Origin: an uncultured Clostridia bacterium
GTDB lineage: Bacteria > Bacillota > Clostridia > Oscillospirales > Ruminococcaceae
Assembly (NCBI GenBank): GCA_938014915.1
Contig: CALLQQ010000131.1
Location: forward strand, 1 to 18,165
DNA: 18,165 nucleotides
Direction: 5' to 3'
In this document: in pieces, positions 7,137 to 14,564 of the stretch
Layout of the letters: each line of letters begins with the position of its first letter
How positions within the stretch are numbered: the stretch's first letter is position 1
Program-made: the position numbers and the translations under genes
Notes under the pieces: model-generated
The model's database searches: none
What the model was told of the DNA's origin: nothing
Seen by the model: the letters and a program-made list of their open reading frames with translations, nothing else

Positions 7137-7697
7137 ATGTCAAAACTTATACCGAGAACAACTAAATTGCTAGAATGTTTAGCAGCAAGAAGAACTATCA
7201 TCTATCGTGCAGTGTCATTATACTATAAGAGGCTTGTGAGAGAAGAAGTAACGCTAGCTAATATAAATTCAATGGATAATATACTATGTATCGGCGGCGG
7301 TCCGTGTCCTTTTAGCGGGATATTGTTACATGAGTATACAGGTGCTCATGTAACAATTATCGATAACGATAATTCCTGCGTTAACATATCAAAAAAATTG
7401 ATTGAGAAATTAGGATACTCAGACTATATTACGATTCTACATAGTGATGGTAATGATATTTCACCCAAGGATTACAGTGTTATTCATATGGCAGTGCAGA
7501 TAAATCCAATGGAGAAAGTATTCACGCATTTAAAGCAAGGATGTTCCCTAGGGGCGAAAATTCTAGTAAGATTACCGAAGAAAACGTTAGCAAATCTCTA
7601 TTCTATAAATGACCGTGAAGTATTTGAAGATAGCTCTAAAAAAGCATATCACAGCTGGAGGAATGTTGATAGCACAGCGTTATTCGTTATAAGTTAA
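7137..7697 (+). CDS. Nicotianamine-synthase-like / class I SAM-dependent enzyme in the feo operon
   Basis: This is a 186-residue Rossmann-fold protein that should use S-adenosylmethionine. The stretch ILCIGGGPCPFSGILLHEY is a SAM-binding glycine loop with the G-x-G-P-x-P-x-S/T-x-I pattern seen in nicotianamine synthases and the bacterial CntL-type enzymes. It is followed by an acidic loop VTIIDND and later by a G-A-K-I-L-V-R-L strand. Those enzymes transfer the aminocarboxypropyl group of SAM to make metal-binding molecules, which would fit its place 20 bases after feoB. It is shorter than CntL or plant enzymes (about 270-320), so a plain methyltransferase remains possible. The start chosen is ATG 7137, after AAGGAG with 7-base spacing; the frame is open to 7113 but that ATG overlaps the feoB stop without a ribosome site. 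The next gene follows after 12 bases. Confidence 0.62.
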   Translation: MSKLIPRTTKLLECLAARRTIIYRAVSLYYKRLVREEVTLANINSMDNILCIGGGPCPFSGILLHEYTGAHVTIIDNDNSCVNISKKLIEKLGYSDYITILHSDGNDISPKDYSVIHMAVQINPMEKVFTHLKQGCSLGAKILVRLPKKTLANLYSINDREVFEDSSKKAYHSWRNVDSTALFVIS

Positions 7698-7709
7698 GGA
7701 GAATATAAG

Positions 7710-8681
7710 ATGAAAAGAATTGGCTGGTTTGTGCTATCACTCCTTCTAATAGTGATGATATGGCAGTTTGATTTTTCAAGCTTTATCATGAGCATTAAGA
7801 AGGTATCTTTACTAGCATTCATGGGGCTATTGTTAATACAAGTTCTCAGCCAATTGCTAGTAAATTATCAATGGTGTAGAATAGGCAAAGTTATGGGCGG
7901 TGAGCATAACTTCTTCAAGATGCTATATATTAACGCTAGGGGAATGATCATTGAATGTGTTACGCCCGGCGTCAAAATCGGTGGGGAAGTTACCCGTGCG
8001 ATTCTTTTAAAAAGTGACTTAAAATATACAGCTGGGGAGGCTGCCACACTAGTAACAATACAAAAGATGGTCAGCCTCTTTAGCTTTTTTCTTGTCAATT
8101 TATTTGCATTTGCGCATATATCAAATAGGATAGACCTCTTTAAGGGAGCGATATTAAAGGCGATTATCTACATCTTCATCATCATATTAATTTCCGCATT
8201 GATTGCGGTATTTGCCTTTGCTGCCTATTTTGAAGATAGGGTAATGAAGTTATCGCCCAAACGCAAATGGACTAGCGCATTGCATAGATATACCTTAACA
8301 CTTTTATCAAGTATCAAGGTACTTAAAAGCATTAAAGGCGAGATGTATAAGCAGTTTTTCTTATCACTGAGCATCTGGATGTTGTTCCCGCTTAAAATGA
8401 TTTTGCTAGTGCGTCTTTTTACTGCTGGATTTGACCCAGTATTTTTAACGGAGGTTACATTTATATCATATATGGTAGGTATGATTCCTTTGCTTCCCGG
8501 CGGAATTGGCAGTTTCGAAGCTACAATGACGAGCTTATTAGTAGTTATGCAAATTGAGCATAACGAGGCACTTGCAATAACATTGCTATTCCGATTCATC
8601 ACCTTTTGGTTCGTTATAATTATTAGTCTAATATATGTCGGCATTTGGAAAATGGGAGGAAAAAAGATTGAAGTCCACTAA
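7710..8681 (+). CDS. Lysylphosphatidylglycerol-synthase-type transmembrane (flippase-like) protein
   Basis: This integral membrane protein has 323 residues and about 8 hydrophobic segments, and matches the PF03706 family (the flippase half of MprF, and stand-alone UPF0104 proteins). Visible hallmarks are TPGVKIGGEVTRAILL (85-100), corresponding to the family PG-x-x-G-E-x-x-R-A block. Near the C-terminus, IPLLPGGIGSFEATM (259-273) is the conserved P-x-PGG-x-G-x-x-E signature. There is no aminoacyl-transferase (GNAT-like) domain, so it would not itself add lysine to lipids. Members are thought to move lipids or lipid-linked groups across the membrane, but the substrate here is unknown. The start has AAGGAG nine bases upstream. 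It lies between the nicotianamine-synthase-like gene (12-base gap) and pssA (14-base overlap), suggesting a lipid-related job in the same operon. Confidence 0.85.
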   Translation: MKRIGWFVLSLLLIVMIWQFDFSSFIMSIKKVSLLAFMGLLLIQVLSQLLVNYQWCRIGKVMGGEHNFFKMLYINARGMIIECVTPGVKIGGEVTRAILLKSDLKYTAGEAATLVTIQKMVSLFSFFLVNLFAFAHISNRIDLFKGAILKAIIYIFIIILISALIAVFAFAAYFEDRVMKLSPKRKWTSALHRYTLTLLSSIKVLKSIKGEMYKQFFLSLSIWMLFPLKMILLVRLFTAGFDPVFLTEVTFISYMVGMIPLLPGGIGSFEATMTSLLVVMQIEHNEALAITLLFRFITFWFVIIISLIYVGIWKMGGKKIEVH

Positions 8682-9213
8682 ATTGAAACACCTACCCAAC
8701 ATACTTACGTTTTGCAATATGGGTATCGGGATTATCGTCGTTTATTCGATGATGGTTAACAACCCGATGATTAGTATAAAGTTTGCTTGTTATTTAATTT
8801 TTTTAGCAGTAATACTTGATTTTCTTGACGGTCACCTAGCAAGGTATTTGAATGCATCGTCCGAGATGGGCAAACATTTGGATTCGTTCGCCGATTTTGC
8901 CACCTTTGGGCTTGCTCCAATTGCAATTTTCATATCACAAATCGAGCAGCCAGCTTGGTATATCGTGCTACTTCTAATCATGTATCCGATAGCCAGCGGA
9001 TTCCGCCTAGCAAGATATAATTTGAAGGAATTTCGCGACTACATTATCGGGCTACCGATTACAGTATCGGGATTTATATTGACGACAGTTTCAATTATCT
9101 ACAATTATATATCGAGCGAATACACAACTGGATTTACCGTTATATATCTATCCTTAATTATAATCCTATCAATTATGATGGTAAGTTGTATTCGTGTTAA
9201 ACGAATCAAGTAA
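8668..9213 (+). CDS. pssA: CDP-diacylglycerol-serine O-phosphatidyltransferase (PssA-type)
   Basis: This membrane enzyme joins a CDP-activated lipid to an alcohol, probably L-serine, making phosphatidylserine. The complete CDP-alcohol phosphatidyltransferase signature DG-x2-AR-x8-G-x3-D-x3-D is present (D54, G55, A58, R59, G68, D72, D76 counted from the chosen start). The N-terminal LPNILTFCNMGIG and the later FRLARYNLKEF...GLPIT block are typical of PssA rather than of PgsA. The length of 181 residues fits the short Gram-positive PssA class, with about six membrane segments. The start is placed at TTG 8668, eight bases after GGGAGG; the frame is open back to ATG 8635, but that lies inside the previous gene without a ribosome site. 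The last 14 bases of the preceding gene overlap this one. No phosphatidylserine decarboxylase gene is next to it. Confidence 0.87.
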   Translation: MKSTKLKHLPNILTFCNMGIGIIVVYSMMVNNPMISIKFACYLIFLAVILDFLDGHLARYLNASSEMGKHLDSFADFATFGLAPIAIFISQIEQPAWYIVLLLIMYPIASGFRLARYNLKEFRDYIIGLPITVSGFILTTVSIIYNYISSEYTTGFTVIYLSLIIILSIMMVSCIRVKRIK

Positions 9214-9234
9214 TAAGTATTTGTAAAATGTGGC

Positions 9235-9262
9235 AAGGCACTCCTTCGGGAGTGCCTTTTTT
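9235..9262 (+). terminator. Rho-independent terminator of the feo-pssA operon
   Basis: AAGGCACTCC (9235-9244), a TTCG tetraloop and GGAGTGCCTT (9249-9258) form a perfect 10-bp stem with the very stable UUCG loop, followed by a T run (9257-9262). It is the first clear terminator after feoA, supporting one five-gene transcript. Confidence 0.93.
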
Positions 9263-9318
9263 CTGCTACAAGTTAAATAAATTATAGTAAAAAAGCAGTA
9301 GAGATTCACATAATTTTG

Positions 9319-9327
9319 TGGTATAAT
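9319..9327 (+). promoter_or_regulatory. Extended -10 promoter for the VOC gene
   Basis: TGGTATAAT is an extended -10 element (TGN plus perfect TATAAT) 48 bases before the next ATG. No good -35 box sits 17 bases upstream, as is common for extended -10 promoters. Confidence 0.6.
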
Positions 9328-9375
9328 TTTAGAATATAAGCTTATTAGTTAGTGCGGATTTAAGGAGAATTATAT

Positions 9376-9732
9376 ATGAAATTAAATTATCTAACGTTTA
9401 TGGTGCGTAATATTAAAAAGTCAGTCAGTTTTTATCAGGATTTAGCCGAACTAAAGATTGTGAATCGCATAAATGCCGATGCGGGCGAGATTGTATTCCT
9501 AGCTAATGAAAAAGGCGAAACAATGGTGGAGCTAATTGAATTCGAGGGAGTAGAAAAGGTCGCAACAAAAGGAATGGTAATGAGCTTCACGGCTGAAGGA
9601 GATCTTGATGCATTGAGGGAAAAGGCGATTAAGCTAGGATATTCCCCATCGGAAATCATATTGATGGAGCCCAAGCCAAAGCATTTTACCGTTGCGGATC
9701 CCGATGGTATTATTGTCGAATTCAGTGTATAA
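9376..9732 (+). CDS. VOC-fold (glyoxalase/dioxygenase superfamily) protein
   Basis: This is a 118-residue single VOC-fold protein made of two beta-alpha-beta-beta-beta units. The first unit has the family opening with SVSFYQDLAELKIV (16-29) and the second ends KHFTVADPDGIIVEFSV (102-118), with the DPDG turn and the final metal-ligand-type E115. The first-strand histidine that binds metal in glyoxalase I is absent (NYLTFMV at 4-10), so metal binding and lactoylglutathione lyase activity are doubtful. The substrate cannot be told. AAGGAG lies 8 bases before the ATG, and a promoter with extended -10 lies just upstream. The next gene starts 32 bases after the stop, so it may share the transcript with the CmpB-like and AlkD-like genes. 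Confidence 0.82.
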   Translation: MKLNYLTFMVRNIKKSVSFYQDLAELKIVNRINADAGEIVFLANEKGETMVELIEFEGVEKVATKGMVMSFTAEGDLDALREKAIKLGYSPSEIILMEPKPKHFTVADPDGIIVEFSV

Positions 9733-9764
9733 TCTGCAGGAATAGGAATTTAGGGGGGAGTAGT

Positions 9765-10571
9765 ATGTTTTGGTTGGAGACACATTTTATATGGTTCTCA
9801 CTATATGCTGTTATAGGATGGATATGGGAAGTTATTATTTGCTCCATACCCGCCAAAAAGTTTATAAATAGAGGATTTTTAAATGGACCGTATTGCCCGA
9901 TATACGGCGCTGGTGCTATGCTTGTAATCATCTTACTAAGCGGTATAAGCAGTCCTGTATTACTATTTTTTATTGGGGCAATACTAACTTGCACTTTAGA
10001 GTATATTACATCATGGGCGATGGAAAAGCTATTCCATGCTAAGTGGTGGGATTATTCAGATAAATTCCTCAATATCAATGGGCGTGTATGCCTGCTGGGC
10101 GCCACCGCCTTTGGCACATTAAGTGTTGTAACAATTAAGTTGCTACACCCAGTTGTCGAGAACTATACATTGAGATTGCCCGATCTAGCAATTTCGCTAA
10201 TTTCGTTGAGCCTTTTCTCATTATTGCTAACGGACACCGTATATACGGTAACCAGTTTTTCCGAATTCAATGCGAAATTACATGAGCTCACCGAAAAGTT
10301 CAATGGCGCCATATCTTTAGCAAATGGACAGCGAAAATCTATTTCAGAAAAAATACAAAAACACGAATTATATATGCGCATTACCGAAACATATATGGGA
10401 CGAAGCAAAAGGATAAATTCGCAAGAGCGCCGCTTAATTAAGGCATTCCCAAAGTTGCGTTCGACCCGATATAACAATGCTTTAGATAAGATAAAGCGCC
10501 AAATATTCAACAAATCCGAAAATAGGAATATGGGCAGCGCCGCCAACACCGAAAGGGAAGATAATGTATGA
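9765..10571 (+). CDS. CmpB-type putative ABC transporter permease (PF06541-like membrane protein)
   Basis: This is a 268-residue membrane protein of the family annotated as putative ABC transporter permease (ABC_trans_CmpB). The family order is visible: a first membrane segment ending GWIWEVIICSI, then KKFINRGFLNGPYCPIYGAGA (a hallmark G-F-L-x-G-P-Y-x-P-I-Y-G-x-G block; shown in part), then EYITSWAMEKLFHAKWWDYS with the conserved W-W-D-Y-S, and NINGRVCLLGATAFG. Four or five membrane segments occupy the first 165 residues; the rest is a charged cytosolic tail with a helical, coiled-coil-like stretch. No ATP-binding partner gene lies nearby, and the true role of the family is not established, so the permease label is nominal. 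GGGGGGAG precedes the ATG. The stop overlaps the next start by ATGA. Confidence 0.82.
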   Translation: MFWLETHFIWFSLYAVIGWIWEVIICSIPAKKFINRGFLNGPYCPIYGAGAMLVIILLSGISSPVLLFFIGAILTCTLEYITSWAMEKLFHAKWWDYSDKFLNINGRVCLLGATAFGTLSVVTIKLLHPVVENYTLRLPDLAISLISLSLFSLLLTDTVYTVTSFSEFNAKLHELTEKFNGAISLANGQRKSISEKIQKHELYMRITETYMGRSKRINSQERRLIKAFPKLRSTRYNNALDKIKRQIFNKSENRNMGSAANTEREDNV

Positions 10572-11254
10572 CCATTGAAGAAGTAAAGGCAGAGATTTCC
10601 CGCCTTTCTGGCAATAATCCGGAGTTCTATAAGAGTTTGATTCCCGATGCTAGCCCGATTAGCGGAGTAAGAATCCCCGAACTTCGTAAATTGGCTAAAA
10701 AGATAGCAAAGGAAGATTACAAAGCCTTTTTAGACAGGAATCCGCTAGATACATATGAAATGGAAACACTGCACGCATTCGTTATCGGATATGCAAGCGA
10801 TGATATTGAAATAATACTGAAGTATTTTCAAGAATTCATACCGAAGGTTCATGACTGGGCGGTTAGCGATTCGCTATGCCAATCCTTTAAAATTGCACGT
10901 AAACATCGTGAAGAAGTGTTCAGTATGTTAATGCAGTACCGTGATTCTCAAAGGGAATTTGAAGTGCGGATAGTTGCGGTAATGTTGATGAGCCACTTCC
11001 TGGTGGACACATATATTGATGAAGTTATCAATGTGCTGAACGACCTACACGCACATGAATACTATGCCAAGATGGGGATTGCATGGGCGGTCGCTACAAT
11101 CATGGCAAAATACCCCGATGAATGCCTAGGATATATGCGTTCTAAAGAAAACAAATTAGACAACTGGACCTACAACAAAGCAATACAAAAAATGAAAGAG
11201 TCATACCGTGTAACCGATGAAATGAAAAAGATAGTCGACGGCATGAAAAGGTGA
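10568..11254 (+). CDS. AlkD-type DNA alkylation repair protein (alkylbase glycosylase)
   Basis: This all-helical HEAT-like-repeat DNA glycosylase removes alkylated purines such as 7-methylguanine and 3-methyladenine. The 228-residue length fits AlkD. The active residues known from the Bacillus cereus enzyme (W109, D113, R148, W187) correspond to W97 and D101 in VHDWAVSD, R134 in FEVRIVAV and W173 in GIAWAVATI, with matching spacing. The C-terminal NKAIQKMKESYRV is a strong family tail. Its ATG overlaps the stop of the CmpB-like gene (ATGA), so it is translated by coupling. No Ada or other adaptive-response gene is adjacent. Confidence 0.9.
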   Translation: MTIEEVKAEISRLSGNNPEFYKSLIPDASPISGVRIPELRKLAKKIAKEDYKAFLDRNPLDTYEMETLHAFVIGYASDDIEIILKYFQEFIPKVHDWAVSDSLCQSFKIARKHREEVFSMLMQYRDSQREFEVRIVAVMLMSHFLVDTYIDEVINVLNDLHAHEYYAKMGIAWAVATIMAKYPDECLGYMRSKENKLDNWTYNKAIQKMKESYRVTDEMKKIVDGMKR

Positions 11255-11281
11255 ATAATTCATCTATATAAGATGCTGAAT

Positions 11282-11308
11282 ACCCCCATAGTTTAAAGCT
11301 ATGGGGGT
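11282..11308. repeat. 10-bp-arm inverted repeat between alkD-like gene and metE
   Basis: ACCCCCATAG (11282-11291) and CTATGGGGGT (11299-11308) are exact inverted copies around a 7-base loop. It lies 28 bases after the AlkD-like stop and could end that transcript, but the following bases (TAATTAAAAAC) are a poor T tract. The core also matches the MetR box (see separate entry), so the element may do both jobs. Confidence 0.7.
11287..11303. promoter_or_regulatory. Candidate MetR/MtaR binding site for metEF
   Basis: CATAGTTTAAAGCTATG matches the MetR/MtaR motif described for streptococci, TATAGTTTNAAACTATA, at 13 of 16 defined positions. It is centred about 67 bases before the inferred metE transcription start, the usual place for a LysR-type activator site. 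A LysR protein resembling MtaR is encoded just past metF. Confidence 0.65.
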
Positions 11309-11346
11309 TAATTAAAAACAAGTATTATCATTTTGCGTGGTTTTCG

Positions 11347-11355
11347 TGTTATACT
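11347..11355 (+). promoter_or_regulatory. Extended -10 promoter of metEF
   Basis: TGTTATACT is an extended -10 element (TGN plus TATACT) 32 bases before the metE ATG. There is no proper -35 box at the right distance, as expected for an activator-dependent promoter. The resulting leader of about 26 bases leaves no room for a SAM riboswitch or T-box. Confidence 0.6.
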
Positions 11356-11387
11356 TATTTAAAATTAAAAAGAAAGGTAAGATCAAC

Positions 11388-13664
11388 ATGAAAACTTCAG
11401 TTATAGGCTATCCAAGGGTGGGGAGCCTCAGGGAATTAAAATTCGCTACGGAGAAGTATTTTAAGAAAAGCATATCACAGGATGAACTTAAAGCTACTGC
11501 TCTTAATTTAAAGCGGACGCACTGGCAAATGCAAAAGGAAAATGGCATTGACTACATATCGTCAAACGATTTTTCTTTCTACGATAATATGCTCGATACT
11601 GCCGTTTTACTAAATGCTATTCCGACTCAATATAAACAACTCGGTCTTGATAATCTTGATGAGTATTTCGCCATGGCTAGGGGGTATCAGGGCGAAAAAG
11701 GCGATGTAAAGGCACTTGCAATGAAGAAGTGGTTCAATACGAACTATCACTACATGGTGCCAGAAATCGACGACGGAACTGAAATTTCTCTAGTAGGAGA
11801 AAAGCCCTTTGATGAATTCCGACAGGCTAAGGAAATTGGAATTTTAACGAAGCCTGCAATAATTGGCGCATTCACATTCTTAAAACTAGCAAGATTTACG
11901 GGAGCAAAAACTATCGAGGATGTCACCGCCGATGTCATTAATGCATATTCGGATATATTGAGCCGGTTCGGTGAAATGGGGGCGCAGTGGATTCAGTTTG
12001 ACGAGCCTGCGCTTGTAATGGATTTATCCAGTGAAGATATTCAGCTACTGAACAAGCTTTACAATGGCATTCTTGCGGATAAAGGCAATATAAAAGTCCT
12101 ACTGCAAACTTATTTCGGGGATATACGGGACTGTTATAACGATGTGATAAAATTGCCTTTCGACGGGTTGGGACTTGATTTTATCGAGGGCGACAAAACA
12201 TTAAAGCTCATTAAAGAGAATGGCTTCCCCAAAGATAGAATCCTTTTTGCCGGCGTTGTTAACGGTAAGAATATTTGGAGGAATAACTATTCTAGAACTG
12301 CCGCTCTACTAACCGAATTAGGCGAGTTTTGTCCTGATATTGTCCTTAATACATCTTGTTCGTTACTCCATGTTCCATATACATTGAAAAGTGAAAATAA
12401 TCTCACCGACGAATATAAAATTCATCTAGCCTTTGCCGAGGAAAAGCTTGAAGAATTATCGGAACTTAAAGCGATATCAGTGCAGAATGACTTTACAGCC
12501 TCCCCCGAATATAAAAGGAATGCAGGTCTATTCAGTGCAGCAAGGAATTGCGAGAATAAAGAAGTGCAAGATGCGGTTTGCGCCCTTAAAGAAGAAGATT
12601 TTATTAGGCTCCCTAGCTTTGATGAAAGGGAGAAGATTCAAAAGGCTGAATTTAACTTGCCGCTGCTGCCGACAACAACAATTGGCTCATTCCCACAAAC
12701 AGCCGATGTAAAAGCGAACCGATCCGATTATAAAAAGGGCAAAATCTCTTACGATCAGTACACGGCATTCAATAAGGAAAAGATTGCACAGTGCATTGCA
12801 TTGCAAGAGGAAATTGGTCTTGATGTGCTTGTTCATGGCGAATTCGAGCGTAACGATATGGTTGAATATTTCGGAGAAAATCTTGACGGTTATCTATTTA
12901 CGGAAAAGGCATGGGTGCAGTCCTACGGCACTAGATGTGTAAAGCCACCAATAATCTGGGGCGATATATCCCGTGCTAAGCCGATGACGGTCGAACATTC
13001 GGCATACGCACAGTCGACAACAACTAAGTACGTGAAAGGAATGCTAACAGGACCAGTCACAATTTTGAATTGGTCGTTCCCACGTGAAGACATTTCGCTA
13101 AAAGAGAGTGCGCTCCAAATAGCGCTTGCAATTAGATGTGAAGTTCTTGATCTTGAGAAAAACGGCATTAAGATAATTCAGATTGATGAAGCGGCACTGC
13201 GGGAAAAATTACCGCTTAGAAAGAGCGATTGGCACAGTGAATATCTTGATTGGGCGATTCCCGCTTTCAGGCTTGTGCACAGTGGTGTAAATGCTAAAAC
13301 GCAAATACATACACATATGTGTTATAGCGAATTCGCCGATATTATAGAAGATATTGATAATATGGATGCCGACGTTATCACTTTCGAGGCGGCGCGGTCG
13401 GATCTTAGCATTGTAAAAACTTTAAGGGAAAGTGGATTCAGAACACAGGTTGGACCAGGCGTATATGATATTCATTCGCCAAGGATACCGAGTGTGTCGG
13501 AAATTAAAGATGCTCTCACTAAAATGCTTGAAAATATACCGAAGGAGAAACTCTGGGTGAATCCGGATTGCGGTCTTAAAACTAGAGGGAATGAGGAAAC
13601 AATCCCAAGCTTGAAGAATCTTGTCCTTGCCGCTAAAGACGTTAGAGAGAGTTTGTCGCTATGA
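11388..13664 (+). CDS. metE: Cobalamin-independent methionine synthase (MetE)
   Basis: This cytosolic zinc enzyme moves the methyl group of 5-methyltetrahydropteroyl-triglutamate to homocysteine, the last step of methionine synthesis. The 758-residue length matches E. coli MetE (753). The zinc ligands are all present: H643 and C645 in IHTHMCYSEF, E667 in ITFEAARSD and C728 in NPDCGLKTRG. Each is shifted by two from E. coli H641, C643, E665 and C726. The second barrel opens with LLPTTTIGSFPQT, matching the first barrel opening VIGYPRVGS, the known internal duplication. The chosen ATG at 11388 has AAGAAAGG ten bases upstream; the frame is open to GTG 11337, but that lies within the promoter. 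metF overlaps by ATGA. Control is likely by the MtaR-like LysR protein. Confidence 0.96.
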   Translation: MKTSVIGYPRVGSLRELKFATEKYFKKSISQDELKATALNLKRTHWQMQKENGIDYISSNDFSFYDNMLDTAVLLNAIPTQYKQLGLDNLDEYFAMARGYQGEKGDVKALAMKKWFNTNYHYMVPEIDDGTEISLVGEKPFDEFRQAKEIGILTKPAIIGAFTFLKLARFTGAKTIEDVTADVINAYSDILSRFGEMGAQWIQFDEPALVMDLSSEDIQLLNKLYNGILADKGNIKVLLQTYFGDIRDCYNDVIKLPFDGLGLDFIEGDKTLKLIKENGFPKDRILFAGVVNGKNIWRNNYSRTAALLTELGEFCPDIVLNTSCSLLHVPYTLKSENNLTDEYKIHLAFAEEKLEELSELKAISVQNDFTASPEYKRNAGLFSAARNCENKEVQDAVCALKEEDFIRLPSFDEREKIQKAEFNLPLLPTTTIGSFPQTADVKANRSDYKKGKISYDQYTAFNKEKIAQCIALQEEIGLDVLVHGEFERNDMVEYFGENLDGYLFTEKAWVQSYGTRCVKPPIIWGDISRAKPMTVEHSAYAQSTTTKYVKGMLTGPVTILNWSFPREDISLKESALQIALAIRCEVLDLEKNGIKIIQIDEAALREKLPLRKSDWHSEYLDWAIPAFRLVHSGVNAKTQIHTHMCYSEFADIIEDIDNMDADVITFEAARSDLSIVKTLRESGFRTQVGPGVYDIHSPRIPSVSEIKDALTKMLENIPKEKLWVNPDCGLKTRGNEETIPSLKNLVLAAKDVRESLSL

Positions 13665-14524
13665 GAACATCGGAATTATTTAAAACAAAAAAGGTGCTAT
13701 CATTTGAAATATTCCCACCGAAAAGAACAAGTTCAGTAAGCACAATTTACAATACAGTGCATGAACTCAAGAGCCTAAACCCAGATTTTATCAGTGTCAC
13801 ATATGGCGCAGGTGGGAGTGAAAGCAATACCGAAACGCTCAAGATAGCATCTACTATCAAAAATAAGTATAATATTGAGAGTGTTGCGCATCTACCGTGC
13901 ATTAATCTTGATAAAAGTGAAGTCCTTAATATGTTAGATGACTTTAGCAATGCTGGAATTGAGAATATACTTGCGCTCCGTGGTGATATAAATCCCGATT
14001 ATACGCCCAAGAGTGACTTCAAGTATGCGAGCGATTTAATTTCTTTTATCAAGGAGAATGGCGATTTTAATATAATCGCCGCCTGCTATCCCGAGGGGCA
14101 TATCGAATGTCCAACAATTGTAGAAGATATCCATAATTTAAAGACTAAAGTTGATGCAGGTGCGAGCCACCTAATAACGCAGCTGTTCTTTGATAACAAT
14201 TACTTCTACTCATTCCGTGAGCGAGCCGCCATTGCAGGCATTGATGTGCCAATTCAAGCGGGTATTATGCCCGTCGTGAATAAAAAGCAGATTGAGCGCA
14301 TGGTTACATTATGCGGTGTCGATCTTCCAAAAAAGTTCCTATCTATTATGGAACGATATGAAAGCAATCCAGATGCAATGAGGGATGCGGGAATTGCCTA
14401 TGCAGTTGATCAGATAGTTGACTTAATTGCACAGGGGGTTGACGGCATACATCTTTACACGATGAACAATTCTTATATTGCACATAGAATCTATGAGGCG
14501 GTGCATTCCCTCCTCATTGCATGA
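13661..14524 (+). CDS. metF: 5,10-methylenetetrahydrofolate reductase (MetF)
   Basis: This FAD-dependent TIM-barrel enzyme reduces methylenetetrahydrofolate to 5-methyltetrahydrofolate, the methyl donor used by MetE. The 287-residue length is normal for bacterial MetF (about 290-300). The opening VLSFEIFPPK carries the catalytic glutamate E16 (E28 in E. coli). ISVTYGAGGS (44-53) and ILALRGD (103-109), with the aspartate D109 equivalent to E. coli D120, line the FAD and folate sites. YPEGH (143-147) and SHLITQLFFD are also family blocks. The start ATG overlaps the metE stop (ATGA), so both are made from one transcript in matched amounts. A shared hairpin follows 4 bases after the stop. Confidence 0.95.
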   Translation: MRTSELFKTKKVLSFEIFPPKRTSSVSTIYNTVHELKSLNPDFISVTYGAGGSESNTETLKIASTIKNKYNIESVAHLPCINLDKSEVLNMLDDFSNAGIENILALRGDINPDYTPKSDFKYASDLISFIKENGDFNIIAACYPEGHIECPTIVEDIHNLKTKVDAGASHLITQLFFDNNYFYSFRERAAIAGIDVPIQAGIMPVVNKKQIERMVTLCGVDLPKKFLSIMERYESNPDAMRDAGIAYAVDQIVDLIAQGVDGIHLYTMNNSYIAHRIYEAVHSLLIA

Positions 14525-14564
14525 ATAAAACACCTCTGCTTTTAATATAGCAGAGGTGTTATTC
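14525..14564. terminator. Bidirectional hairpin terminator between metF and the LysR gene
   Basis: AACACCTCTGCT (14529-14540) and AGCAGAGGTGTT (14549-14560) form a perfect 12-bp stem with an 8-base loop. On the minus strand it is followed by TTTTATT, a proper terminator tail for the LysR gene, whose stop lies in the stem foot. On the plus strand the tail (TTATT) is weaker but may still end metEF. Confidence 0.82.

Noticed and set aside
8635..8667. Upstream ATG start for pssA
   Set aside because: It lies inside the previous gene without a ribosome site, while TTG 8668 has GGGAGG eight bases upstream and begins where PssA proteins begin.
2229..9258. Shared AAGGCAC/GTGCCTT stems in the terminators at 2229 and 9235 as a mobile repeat
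   Set aside because: Only the stem bases are shared, the loops and flanks differ; this is a common terminator stem form rather than a repeat element.
11255..11387. SAM riboswitch or T-box before metE
   Set aside because: The inferred promoter leaves only a leader of about 26 bases, and the upstream DNA lacks the conserved cores of these elements; the inverted repeat fits a protein site better.
11337..11387. Upstream GTG start for metE adding 17 residues
   Set aside because: This part overlaps the extended -10 promoter, has no ribosome site and does not match MetE N-termini; ATG 11388 does.
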